Part shown: positions 46,778 through 59,382 of the stretch, in pieces
Numbering within the stretch: position 1 is the stretch's first letter
Layout: every line of letters begins with the position of its first letter
Assembly (NCBI GenBank): GCA_905250115.1
Contig: CAJNOI010000121.1
Location: 198,241 to 262,240 of the forward strand
Reading direction: 5' to 3'
DNA from: Adineta steineri
Lineage: Eukaryota > Rotifera > Eurotatoria > Adinetida > Adinetidae
Length of the DNA stretch: 64,000 nucleotides
The notes under the pieces: model-generated
What the model was told of the DNA's origin: nothing
Database searches by the model: none
What the model saw: the letters and a program-made list of their open reading frames with translations, nothing else
Translations under genes and position numbers: made by a program

Positions 46778-48241
46778 TTAATTTTTAGATTCGTAATGTC
46801 GTTGATGTCGATTAATATTACCAGATAATTCTGTTATTATTGATTGTTGTGGTGAATTTGTTGTACCAATTGTACGACTTTTACGTTGAGATGAATAAAT
46901 TGCACTAAGTGCTGTTGGTTCCGATACACTACGACATGAAACATAACCATCTGAGGCAAATTCAAATTCTGGTGACCATTTAATACATGGACAATAACGA
47001 AATACACTACGAAAACCATTACGAAATCTAAATATTAATTGATTATTATTATAGAAGAGAAGAAAAAAAAGATCATTGTTATTTACCTATTATTCATACA
47101 ACAATATAGAAATGGATTGTACATTGAATTACTCATGGCAAATAGATATGATATGAGATAGACATATGGTGTACCTTGCCATTCAGGAATCGATTTATAT
47201 GCAGCAACAAGAATGAAATAAAGTTGTTGAGGAAACCTAAACAAAAAATAGAATCCGATTTTCTTTACAAGATTAGATAAAAAAAAAAGAATATTACCAA
47301 CAAATACCAAAGATTAATACAACAGCTATTAGCATTTTTACAACTTTTCGTTTTGATTGTATTGAATCTCGTTGTCGTTTTGTAACTTCTCCAATAGCTA
47401 TAATAAATATAAAGAAAATCAAATATGAAAATTTTTTTATCAAACCAGTTTGTCCCCAAAGTTCAATTGCTATACGTGTATATGTTACTGTAAGAATAAC
47501 AATCGGACAAATATAAGTTACCGAGAAAAATATCCATTCAAATCTAAAAATTAAATGTATATCTTAACGTAAATAATTGAAATTTCTTATACTTTTCATG
47601 ACTTTTAATATCCTCTATTTTACAATCATAAACAACTTTACTAAATGATCGTATTGCTGGTGATGATACAAGTAAAGAAAGGATCCAAATACCACATATT
47701 ATCATAATTGTTTGTGTACGTGTTAATTTCGTACGTAAAGGATGAATAATCGCAAAATATCTATGTAAAACATCAACTTTAATTAAGATTTCATGTATGT
47801 ATTTTGTTTTATATTACCTATCTAAACTAATTGCTACATAAGTAAGTACATTTGCAGCAATTGATATATGAGAAACAGCTTGTACCCAAGGACACATAAA
47901 AATTCCGAATGGCCATGTTATTTGTGCGACCATATAAAAACCATTAAAAGGAATATTAAAGAGTGCATTAAGAACATCGGCATAAGCCAGATTAACAAGA
48001 AAATAATTTGTTGGTGTTCGCATTCGACGATGTGCAAGTACAATCCATATAACAATACTATTTCCACATACAGCCAAAATTACAACAATAGCAAATAATA
48101 ATAAAAATATGCACTAAAAAAAATATATATATATTGAATAGAGATTATCATAGAGAGAAAGTTACTCACTTGTACAAATAGAGGTAATGCAAGAGTAAAA
48201 AAAATTTCATCAGTAGAGTTGTCTATAGTTTGGTTGATCAT
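46778..48241 (-). CDS. Tachykinin/neurokinin-type neuropeptide GPCR
   Basis: Class A receptor, seven exons on the minus strand (48241-48170, 48113-47818, 47760-47593, 47543-47446, 47397-47298, 47236-47087, 47027-46778) giving 377 residues. TM1-TM2 read GNSIVIWIVLAHRRMRTPTN and YFLVNLAYADVLNALFN. TM3 ends in SLDRYFAIIHPL, where the DRY motif is DRY across an intron. TM6 is reduced to FGICWFPQQLYF, and TM7 has SNSMYNPFLYCCMNNRFRNGF, a typical NPxxY variant (NPFLY) followed by the FRNGFRSVFRYCPC helix 8 seen in tachykinin receptors. ILAHRRMRT-TNYFLVNLA is the family hallmark. The ligand is inferred. The gene is convergent with the PC1/3 gene, stops 214 bp apart. Confidence 0.85.
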
Positions 48242-50029
48242 TTCTTTTTATATTATAAAGTAATATTTATTTTGTTTGTTATTAGTTTCGACACATTTCA
48301 TAATAGTCTAAATATTCTAACTATCTTAATATATGAACAAAAGAAACTGATTTTAGTCTTTTGGTTACTACTGCTTCTTCTTCATCTTCATCTTCTTTTT
48401 CTTTTCTATCTTAGTTGTTTTGCATTTGGATATATTCCGTCACCATCATCGCTCCCTCTTTGTTCATTCATTACTTGTCGAAAAGTTTTACTGACAGGCC
48501 GCAGGGTGACGACGTGAGAGTATAGAGTAACGCAGAGAGAGAGAATGATGATGCCCATTTTCAACAACAACAACAACAACTACTACAGTAACAAAAAACA
48601 AGAAAAAGAAGACGAAGTCGAAGTCGAAGATTATAAATCGATCTTAAGATCTACTCATCATAAATGACACATCACTCTTTTCATTTTGTCTTGTGCTGTC
48701 CATAGATATTTGTTTCAATGAGAATATGAATCTGTTTTGTTCGATGTAATAAGACAAGAAAAGAAAAGATAGAGAGAAGAAAAACGACAATGATCTTCCA
48801 TTCTGATTATGCATAAAATACTATTTATTTCATGAAAGAAAAGAAAGATATGAAGAGTGACAAAAAAAACCTTTTAAAAAACTTCTTTATATTTCTATCT
48901 TTATTGCGGTTGGATCGATTTTTTAAAGATAGAAACAGATAAGTAGGCATATAGCCGGAGGAAAACGAATGGAAATCTGCAATTCACTTGTACTTGACTC
49001 GTAATGAACATACACTTTCTTATTCTCAATAGAACAACAAATTCTATATATATATGTGAATATTTTGTATGCATGAAAACACATTTTCATATGATACAAT
49101 GCTTGTCAATACTTATTTTCGTAAACTTAGAAGATTGTTCAACGTCTTGTAACAAATCAAAGTTCAACAAAAAAAAATTTGATTACACTTTTTTTGTTTT
49201 TGATATCTCAAGTATTTTTCTCATTAGAAAAAAAGAAACTAGATCTTAAAAAAGATTTTCTTTTATTATGATCATTAGCATGAAGAAAACATCATTGAAG
49301 TATTTTGCTAATTGTCTTGTTAGATATCTTGAATAATGTAGGTTTTATTATATATATATATAACGAAAATGCTAATGAAGGTAAATCTTCTCTTAATAAA
49401 CGGAAGTATCCAATTGACTGATATATATTCGTTTGAAAGATATTTTTATTTTATTATATGAAGTAATTATTGCGTATGGTTATTTATTTGTAACAAAATA
49501 AATGAGAAGACTTTGGAAATATTCTCCAGTGATTCTATTCCAACGTCATTTGTAGACAAGAATATAATCAAAATGAGATAATTCGTATTATATCACTATA
49601 TTAAGTATTATGCTAAATCTTAAGAAATATTCTCATATAGACTTTTCGCTAATCTTTTATTATAATAACTCATACTTTGTCACATCTTCTACACAGATAT
49701 GCATCCAACTTGAACTCAAGTTTGAGATTTGGATGTTATCTAAGCAATTCAGACACAATTGAATACTTGAGTAGTTGTCTAAGAATTGCTTTATGTATGT
49801 ATGAGATTATGTAAGTGTCATAACGTGTGCGTATTTTGAAATACTATTTTTTGAAACATATAATTCAATTTTATACTTGAATATTTAGGCAGACCATTTC
49901 TATTTGAATATTTATTAAAGGAAAAAAATATCTTTTTATATATTCTTGCTTTTCTTTTATAAACATTTTTATCTCTTCATAATAAAGATAAGTAAAATAT
50001 CATGTTAGTCTATACAAAGCTTTATAATT
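48242..50029. other. Intergenic, nothing recognised
   Basis: About 1.8 kb between the GPCR start and the secreted unknown. A CTTCTTC-rich stretch near 48370-48410 and its purine-rich counterparts produce low-complexity frames only. It is likely GPCR promoter DNA. Confidence 0.45.
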
Positions 50030-51513
50030 ATGTTAACTATAATATTCTTCTATTTTCTTGTATCTCTAATTTCTGCTAAAAGTAATTTTGAAATCTTAAT
50101 TACTGTCAATGAATCAACATCATATATTGATGACATAAATGGTTTATCTACTAATCGAACATTTATTTATTTACTATATACATATACTGAACCGTATCAA
50201 TTAGTTAAATTAAATACATCGACTATGTTACCAATAAGTCAATGTATTTTACCATATCATTATAATGATACTATAGGCCGACAATTATTTTTTCTTTTAC
50301 CATATACAGATGATTTAATGTTTGTTGGTTTTATTCAAAATTTGTATAAACCAGAAGGATTTTCGTATTTACAAGGAATTGATTTACAATCAATGACTGT
50401 TAATGAAAATATTAATCAAACATTTCCTTTTCAAACATTTACTAAATTCGTATGGTTTCAATCAATACCGGAGAAGAAGAAAATTTTAGCGAATTTTTGG
50501 CAATGGTAAGGAATGTTAATCGTGTTTATTTTCAAAGAATTAATATAAAAAAAACATTAATTGTATAGATCTTTGATTAGTTAAACTCAACTGACCTGAT
50601 GTAGGTTAATGTGGTCCTGACTTATATTTAATTTCGAATCCATATAGAATTATATGAAGAAAAGTAATAAAAAATTATTCTATAGCGATTTGTTCTTTTG
50701 AAACTAATGAAAAAACACTCTCAGCACTGATTATTTATGTAATCATATAGAACAAGATTTTAAATATTTATTTAAGAAATCGAAATAATATATATTTGTT
50801 TTTTTTTAACTTTGACCTTCATCTGTATAGTGCTAGATATAAAAATAGCTTAAATTTTTTTGTCTAGGGATATAACAACAAATGAACTTACAAAACCTCG
50901 AATCACCGGTGGTAAATTACCATCAAATACTTCTTATGATACTTGGTTATTGCCCAGTATGTCTCCGGCTGAACCACCACAATTATTTTTCTTATGTGAA
51001 AAATATATTGTATATACATTGAATATTAGTTCATCGACTAAATGGAATATAAATAAACAACTTTCGAAAATATCATTAGATTTTCTAATAAAATCAATAT
51101 CATTTCATTTGGATACAATTAATTCAACAACAATTGCTGTTATTGATGAAAAAACAAATATTTATATTTATAATTTATATAATAAACAATTAACTTTAAC
51201 ATTTAATTTACGTCAATTATTTCCTGATTATCCACGTATGTCGGAACAAATACCAAATAATTTACGTGCTAATGAAGAATTTATCTATATAACAAGTTCC
51301 ACAAATGTTGAACCATATGATCAACAATATCTATTTCGTATTGATTTAAATAATATACCAAAAAATATCGATTTAATTCAAATTTCTGATGAAAATTTTG
51401 GTTTAACTCAATTAATTCCATCGAAAGATACTGTTTATTCATTTGAACGATTATATGAAGCAGAAAATTATTTTAATATTTATAAAATTGGAACACCTTT
51501 AAACAAAAACTAA
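50030..51513 (+). CDS. Secreted protein of unknown family
   Basis: Two exons (50030-50505, 50868-51513) join within a Trp codon to 373 residues. Residues 1-16 are a signal peptide (MLTIIFFYFLVSLISA). The mature chain has many NxS/T sequons and few cysteines. Its regular beta-strand-like pattern (e.g. TFIYLLYTYTEPYQLVKLNTST, then LMFVGFIQNLY and IAVIDEKTNIYIYNLYNKQ) suggests a beta-propeller, but no family signature is seen. There is no transmembrane tail. An extracellular glycoprotein is inferred. Confidence 0.65.
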
Positions 51514-54500
51514 TACAATAGTTTAGTCTGATGTTTCATTAATAGCGATGAAAAAATTTTACCGTAGGGGGGTACGGCTTTTTTTGAAAATATTTATTTT
51601 TTAGTTGATTTAAGTAGATTATAGATGATAAATAAATATTAATTTAATTCCATTCATATATGATTATGCCATACTTAGCAATAAAATGTACATATATATG
51701 ATGATGATGTTTATAGTCGTGTTGAACATTGAATTTTTGTCTGTACTTAATTAATAGACACAATACAAATAGATTCTTTTTTATTACGTCTGATATTGTT
51801 CATCAATTTCAAAGATAGTTGTCGTAATCGATTGTAAATTTGTTATATTTTTGAAGGTACATTGAATGTTTTCGATCAAAATATAATATATACATAGGTA
51901 GGATAATGTTGATGTTACTTAATAATCTAATCGAACAAATAAAAGACAAAATATGTTATGATGGGTAGATACTTGTTTATTAGTGCATTGATGCATGAAA
52001 TGAAGTATTATATTATATAATCGATACACACACACACATGTATATATATATATATATTGTGATTTTCGTTATCAAAGATAAGTATTTGGCCTTATAGTAT
52101 TGTATAATCATACAAGATTTATTGATGCCAATTTAAAGATCTTTATCAATTTGAAATAGTCATAGAAAATGACTTTTAAATGGTATTGTCCTAGGCAGTG
52201 ACAAGTGCTACTGAATTATAACTTAATGTTGATGTATTTAAAATAGAATCGTCGCTTACACAAGATTTTCCATCTATTAATAGAAGTTATTGCGATATGA
52301 TTATATGGCTAGTCCTGATTTTTATTTGGATGCATGGATTATCTGTAAATTAAAAACGATTGATAAGGATCATGAATGAAGACGACAATTGTAAAGTCTC
52401 ATATAATCAAATGACTAATTAATCTTTGTAAATTGTTTTTTGTATTAAATTCATGCGATTTTTTACTATAAAAATATACATCTTTCTCTCTATGAATAAA
52501 ATATTTACTTACCAGATATTTAATCACCAGCCTTTTTTTCTTCTAGTAATATTGATTTTACTTCCATATATTTGCAAAAGACAATTTACTACTACCAGAC
52601 AAATAATTGCTTGAATTTTCTTTTTTTGATGAAAAAAAAATGATGAACATATTCCTGTGATTATTAAATCATTCATATATTTCCATTGTTAAAATATGAT
52701 GTTTTCTTTGACTCGAATTTGCAAAAATCTAATTATATCATTGTCTTATTTTGTTTTTAAATTTAATTAAATAGTTAACAAGAATATTAATATATTTTAC
52801 GGTAATTAGTAAATGTAGCTGAATTTCAAAATTATTTCTATTGATATGTTTCATGAAGTGGAAAAAAACGAGTAATATTTTTATTATGAAAAATATTGCG
52901 AAATATCTTTTTTTCCTATTACTGTTGTGTCATAGATTCTCTAAATTGCAATTACGAAGAGTCAAAGTATGATAGATATCGTTTCCAGTAATGATACGAA
53001 TATTCGCTTTTCATATCAAAAATCCATGTAAATTTAAGGAAAAGTATGTTATCGGTATGATCGTAAAAAAACATATTAAAAATATGTTTTCGACAAAGTT
53101 TCATATGTTTTTCTCCGTTACAGGCTATTAACATCAGATAAAACGTCACACTTTGTTAAAAATGTATCCTTAACACATTTATACGGTCAAAAAGGCAACC
53201 TGTTTTCTATGTTAACTTTAAAAAAGTTTTATAAATATTTTTTTCTAAAGCTATCACATGCATATGGATTTAAAAACAAATGTTCCTTTTTTTTATTTCA
53301 ATATTTCTAGATATTATATTATTAAATATGAATATTGTTGTATAATCATCCTAATCAATTTATTTGTTTGTATCCATTATTATGAATAAATCCGGTATAT
53401 GTCAACATTTATGATCTCAACAAATTTTCCTATTAAATATTCAAAAAAAGAAACGTAATAATATTTTAAATATTTTAAATATAGATACATGTTTTGATTT
53501 AAATGAAAATTATCTGTAAGTAATCGATTGATTAAGTATTTATCGACGAAAAAAAATATTTTAACAACTTTTCTTTCTTTTTTACCTTAATTGTTATTTT
53601 TCTTTCGTTCTTTCTTTTCTGTATGTTAACAATGAGAATAAAATGGCAGTTATTCTTCTAAAAAATGATCTTACCACGTGAAAGAATACACAGAACAACA
53701 ATTCTTATAGTTATATATATATATATATCTTCTTAGCTTTTCTTTTAACAACAAAACGAATATGAAATTTTCTTTTTTTTTCGTTATTATTATTATTGAC
53801 AAACAATTCTTTAAATAAATTTCTTTCTTTTCTGACTATCATTATGTTCAAGTATATTTTTAAGTGGATGCGTCAATTCTAATCTCTATCGAGTTCCACT
53901 ACTTTTATGATCTTTCCTTGCTCGCTCGCTCTCCCTCTCTCTCTCTCATGTTCTTCTGTTTTCAAAATGAAAAAAAATTGAAGTGTATGTGTGTGTGTAT
54001 GAGACGTTTGCGGTGCTGCTCTCTTCAGCAGCCGAAAGATAAGACCGTTTATCAGTCTATAACTGCTGCCTGCCTTCTTATGTCAACAACAAGAAGTTCC
54101 ATGTGCCACACATACATGCAATTCTTCTTTTTTTTTCTCTTTCATTTTTTCGCTATAAAATGCTCGTAAAACTCGATTATCTCTGGCAGTGTCCTTCTAC
54201 TTTTTTTCTTTTTCGTATTGTCATAAAGAAAGAAAAACGAACGACAATATATTTAGAGGTAATCTCCTTTTTTTTTGTTTACTTCATATATTTTCATTTT
54301 AACAGACTAAATCTGTAAGTAAACAGACGGAATATTATTTCCTGGAATTCACATTTTCTTTAGACAGTAGTATATAGGTGATGTTCGTGGTGAAAAAGAA
54401 TAAGAAGGAATAATCCTTTTGTTTCGTTTCTTTCTTCTCTCTGTGATAGTAGATTTCTTCCATAATCTCTGACCTTTTTTCGCAGTCCCCTTTCTTTTCG

Positions 54501-54862
54501 TTTTCTTTCTTTTTTTTTGTGTGTCATCTTTCTTTTCTTTACTGTATTTATATATGCTTCCCCAAGAACGTGTCTGCTACGAAAAATGTCAAGCTTTAGA
54601 AGATGTCGTCGGCAACGAACATATGATCATCTGATGATGATTCTTCTTCGTTTCGTTCGTGTCTCTTTTTTCTTTCTTTTTCTCCTAATTGTTGACATAA
54701 TACAACGACAAAATTCCGAGAGGCAGAGTACACATACATTCATTCTGAACATTGCCTTTGCTTCCTCCCACAATAATCAACCTCTTCTTTTGCTCCAACA
54801 TCTCATTGTCAATCCCTCGAATGTGCAACAATGCTTCTTATGTATCGGGGTGGATTTTTTTT
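51514..54862. other. Long intergenic region with pyrimidine-rich tracts
   Basis: About 3.3 kb. It is AT-rich up to about 53,800 with CA/TA microsatellite near 52,027-52,058. The stretch 53,910-54,860 is strongly T/C-rich (CTCTCT, TTTCTTTC). Open frames here are low-complexity Phe/Leu/Ser and not convincing. It ends at the 100-N gap. Confidence 0.45.
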
Positions 54863-54962
54863 NNNNNNNNNNNNNNNNNNNNNNNNNNNNNNNNNNNNNN
54901 NNNNNNNNNNNNNNNNNNNNNNNNNNNNNNNNNNNNNNNNNNNNNNNNNNNNNNNNNNNNNN
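54863..54962. other. Assembly gap (100 N)
   Basis: A run of 100 N, a conventional placeholder of unknown real length. It truncates the 3' end of the minus-strand CFAP107-like gene. Confidence 0.97.
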
Positions 54963-55811
54963 GAATTTGTACGTTCAACTGTTGATGAATATAGTCGTGG
55001 TATACCAACATATTTTGGTGATGAGTATTCTTCTGGTCGATGAGGTATATAACGATTCGTATACTCACTATATATATATAAAATAAAGAAAGAAGTATAA
55101 TAAAAAAAGATATATACCTTAAATCAGGCATTGTACGTTGACGTTGAAGAAACTGAGTTTGTGCACGTTTTCTTTCTACTAAACCCCAACTTGTGGGTGT
55201 ATTTTCAAGCGGATGATCACTACGTTCAGGTAACCAATGATTATCTGGTAATGCCCATTTTCTTTCTGAATTATCCTTTAAAAATATTTTGTTATATAAT
55301 GAAAATAGAATATATTTTATTTACTTGATGTTCTCCATATGCTCCTCGTTTATTGTATTGTTCATCATAACTTTATTTGAATATAATGAAATTAAAGAGA
55401 AATAAAGAATTTTTTTGTATTTTATTATACCTGCTAATGAGTTGTTTTTGAGAATCAATATCATGATGATCAAGAATCAATCGTCCAAGTCGTTGTTCTT
55501 TTGATCCAAGTGCTCTACGTCTGAAGTCAGTATCAGGTACAGATCCAACATGTGCTGGATAAGCAATTTGATGAAATGGTTTTGATCGATGACCTGAATC
55601 TTTGAACTAAATGAAATTATAAGAGTTTATGTCGACAAAGTTAGTATTTGAAATGACTTACCTTGAATCGATTTTCATACCAATTTCCAACTAAAACTTT
55701 AGCATCGAATGGTCGTTTTCCACGGAATACTTCTGCATTTATAGGTATAATTGGTACATTTGCAGATGTTCCATCTTTTGGATCAAAGAATCGATCATTT
55801 TTCGATGTCAT
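54963..55811 (-). CDS. CFAP107-like ciliary microtubule inner protein, 3' end lost in gap
   Basis: Five visible exons on the minus strand, from ATG 55811 (first exon 55811-55662) to the gap edge. Family-like blocks are FDAKVLVGNWYENRF, DFRRRALGSKEQRLG, SYDEQYNKRGAYGEHQ and HWLPERSDHPLENTPTSWGL. They match the order VL-GNW-E, RRA, YDEHYN and WLPE-SDFP seen in C1orf158/CFAP107, a protein inside ciliary doublet microtubules. The last visible exon (YIPHRPEEYSSPKY...) extends beyond what I recall for vertebrates, and its stop is in the gap. An in-frame Met upstream (55856) exists but is preceded by AT-rich sequence. Identity is moderately sure; a related small ciliary MIP is the alternative. Confidence 0.6.
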
Positions 55812-57675
55812 GTTACACCTAATCTTGAATTTAAAAAAATATTTGAATGAGAACAATTATTAAAATTTTACAGCTTTTATTTTTCTTATTCTATTCATCA
55901 CATAAAATACTTCTGATACTTAAAAGAATCGGTATTATATAACAAACCATAAGGTTTCCTGGGGAATTTATTTGACATTATTCTAAATGTATATTACATG
56001 GACTGAGTATTTTAAATTTAATATAAAGTGCGATGCGACTCAGACAAAAAAGAAATAAGTGATTCTGTTGTTTTTTGTCTCAATCCCTAGAAGATTATTA
56101 TTTCATGACAGCTTGAAAGAATGAAGAATAAACAATTTTTTTTATTGAGAATAACAAAAATAAAGTTGGAGGAGTTTAAATATCTAATATAAAATGTTAC
56201 CATCTTGACCAGTTTTTTTCGAATATAAGAAAATACTAGACTTCGATCAAATCCTAAATTATGCTTTCGAATACTTTATATTCGGAGAACTACTACAAAT
56301 ATTTTTATTTTAATGCATGACTATAGATCGAGATTCTTTCGAAGAGTTGCATGTTTTAGATTATGGATAATCGATCTATTAGTAAGGCTTCGTTACGATT
56401 AATACTACTATATCGTAGCAAAAACACTGCTCAATAACTGTTTTTTTTATTTTCTTTTTCACTTACCCAACTCGAATCGATTCTTGTTCAAATATTTTTC
56501 TTCGATTCTTCAAAATTTCTTGCTTTTTGATCATTGACAGTAAACAACAAAATAATGTCACTTAGCGATAGACATTTTTGAAAATTTTATTTTACTACGT
56601 CAGATGTCTCTGGATGTTAAATAAAAGTTTCATCGAGCATCTTTATCATTAAAATAATAATTAATTGACAATTAAGATTAGTTTAGCAAAGATGAATAAT
56701 TAGCTATAATTTGTTCTAGATCCAATTGTCGTTAGAAAAAGTCTCTGGAGTAGTACGTCAATCATTAGAGAAGAAAAGAAAATGAATAAAATCATTTTCT
56801 GAATTTTCTTAAGAATTCTTCTTCGAGATTTATATAGAAGATGATTGATTATACATAATATTTATCATCAAGTTGAATTCTACTCATGTATAGTTACAAA
56901 GAATGTTTATTTTATTTATTAGTTACTTCAATGAAGTATTGATACTCTATATTTTGTTTTAGATCACATAGCTATAATACATTAGGAACAGTGGCTCCGA
57001 TAAAAAGAACGATAATACTGTCATAAAAATTGACAGAAACCGATCAGTCAAAATTCGCCCATGAAAAGGTTAATTAAAAATAAAAAATATCAATATAAAT
57101 CATAGACAAAAAAGATAACAAGAGTCTATGCATATCTTGCATGTTTTGTATCACACGATTATGATGTTATTGTTCTTATTCTATTGATAGATCTATAATA
57201 CTTATGTCTTTTAATTTATATCGATTCTTAATTTGTCAAGTTGTGAAAAGCTGAAACTTTCTTATAAAAGTAATCTAATATATGATGTGAATATTACGAT
57301 AGTCTTTTGAAGATTTTTATAGATATAGAACCAGGAACAAAAGACTTATTTCCGCAGCTCGGAAGTACTAGAAGGCGCTAAGAAGAACATATATATCAAG
57401 GTCAGTATATTCATTGCTTCTATGCGTTATTCTTCTCTATCGGCTAATCTAACCAAATGATATATAACTAAACTTGATATAATATACGCTGACTTCTATC
57501 GTTTAGTAAAGTTTCATTTGACAAAATCAAAACGTATCTCTATATATTACTTTTATATTAACAAAAAAAAATGTCAATCATCAACAACTATTATAACAAA
57601 ACTTTACACTAAAATACATTCATGAGAAGAAGAAAAAAACTATAACAATAAAATTGTTATTCTTCGGATGAAGAT
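55812..57675. other. Intergenic, AT-rich, nothing recognised
   Basis: About 1.9 kb between the CFAP107-like start and the innexin stop. No exon, tRNA or repeat with clear ends was seen. Confidence 0.45.
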
Positions 57676-59382
57676 TTATTTAAACATAGGACGATAATGC
57701 ATATTTCTCGTTGTTGCTGTAGTTACCATATCTGTCGTTTGTGGACTTGTTAATCTTAAACGTTGATATTTTTCTCTATTGGCTGGTGATAAATTTGAGA
57801 TTTTTTTATATTCATTCCAAAGTTCATTTATAACTTCACTTGTTAATAAATCACTTATATTTTCTGATATTAATCTTAATATTAATATGCCGTCAGCTGA
57901 TAAATAATCAAATACAAAACGTTTAACAAGTATATGTCTTTTAAAACGTTCACGTTTTGAATATAAATCTAAATAATTTGCAACATAAGAATAATTAAAT
58001 TGTTGAAAATTACTTCGAAGTATTGTTAATAAAACACTTTTTAAATTTGTTATGGTTAAAAAAACTAACCAAAACCAAATAATAGTAAATATTTTCTCAT
58101 TAAATACATTCATTGGTAATAAACATTGTACCTAGAAAATAAATAATAGTTTATTGTTTTGTTATTAAGAAGAATAATTTTTACTGTATATAATGTTGGT
58201 TGACCAATTTTAATAATATTAAAATCACAATAAACACTTATTGGAAATATTCTTGAGCCAACAATATATTCACCACGATAAAAATTTTCAAGAACTTCAA
58301 GACCATAAAAAATGGAATTTTTTGTTAATAATGTATTTAAAAATACTAATTGTAATAATGAATTAATTAAGAAAAGTATTTTAACAATAAGAAATAAATT
58401 AGCTAAATAATATCCATGAAATGGATTTTCATTTAAAAATATAAATGGAATACAAAATGTTTTTAATAAATGCATATTGGCTGTAAAACTTGTATGGTTT
58501 GATGTATTTGTTGATGTCATACGATCATAATCATGATGTTTAGCACGTGATAATAGATGTAGCATTGTTGTTATATGATGAACTTTATAACGACTTGTTC
58601 GATAATCAAATTGTGGTGATAAACAATGTTGTAAATTAATTCCACAACGTGAACTAAAACTACTCCATATTAAACGTGGAATTAAAAATAATAATGATTG
58701 AAATGCAAGTAATATCGGTAACCATTGATAATAATAAATAGAACGTTTACGACGTATATGAGAATTACTTAATGTTGGAATTGTTTCATTTACGGATATA
58801 TAATAAGTATTTGTTACATAACAATAATGACGAGTATAAGAAACAAAATTACCTTAAAGAACAAAAATCAATTTATTTCATTCAAAGTTCATATTATACC
58901 CGAAGGGGATTTGTATGAAGACAGATACATAGATATACCATTAAATGTCATGTCAAGCTTTAAGTTCATTTATCTTTCTCATAATGATAGTAGTCATCAT
59001 TGATATATGTGTCAAGTCTGTCATACTTTACTCTTTATTGTTTAGACGAATATACTTATGTTTATATTTCTAGACATATAGACTACAACAGTTCAACAGT
59101 TTAATTAACCTGTCAATCAATAGATGATTTCTTTTTGCTCTTTTTAATATATATACAGAAAAAGAAAAAATCTTAATTTTAATTACCTGTAAATTCACCA
59201 GGTGTCCAACAGATAATTAAATCCGAAATAAATAAACGTGAAGTAAGAATAGCAGAAAAGATTAATAACATTAAAACAGTATGACGATGATTGAGACGAT
59301 TACATGCATCATCATCAGAACAACCAAACCATGATAGACGTGTATGTGTTAATTCATTAATACGATGAACAACATCAGCCAT
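57676..59382 (-). CDS. Innexin (gap-junction subunit)
   Basis: Three exons on the minus strand (59382-59187, 58852-58185, 58131-57676) give 439 residues. Four membrane spans are visible. TM1 is followed by CWTPGEFTGNFVSY, a variant of the innexin YCWxPxEF motif. TM2 is YYQWLPILLAFQSLLFLIPRLIW (core YYQW). The second loop begins GSRIFPISVYCDF and ends YTVQCLLPMNVFNEKIF, leading into TM4. Each extracellular loop has the expected two cysteines (CW...HYC and YC...QC). The cytoplasmic tail is short with a Thr-rich end. It forms intercellular channels or hemichannels; orthology to a specific innexin cannot be told. Confidence 0.93.

Noticed and set aside
48230-48517. 95-codon plus-strand frame over the GPCR start
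   Set aside because: Antisense to the receptor's first exon and its 5' flank, with Leu/Ser-rich low complexity from CTTCTTC repeats.
54517-55131. Frames crossing the 100-N gap
   Set aside because: They only appear open because N codons were read through; flanking sequence is low complexity or antisense to the CFAP107-like exons.
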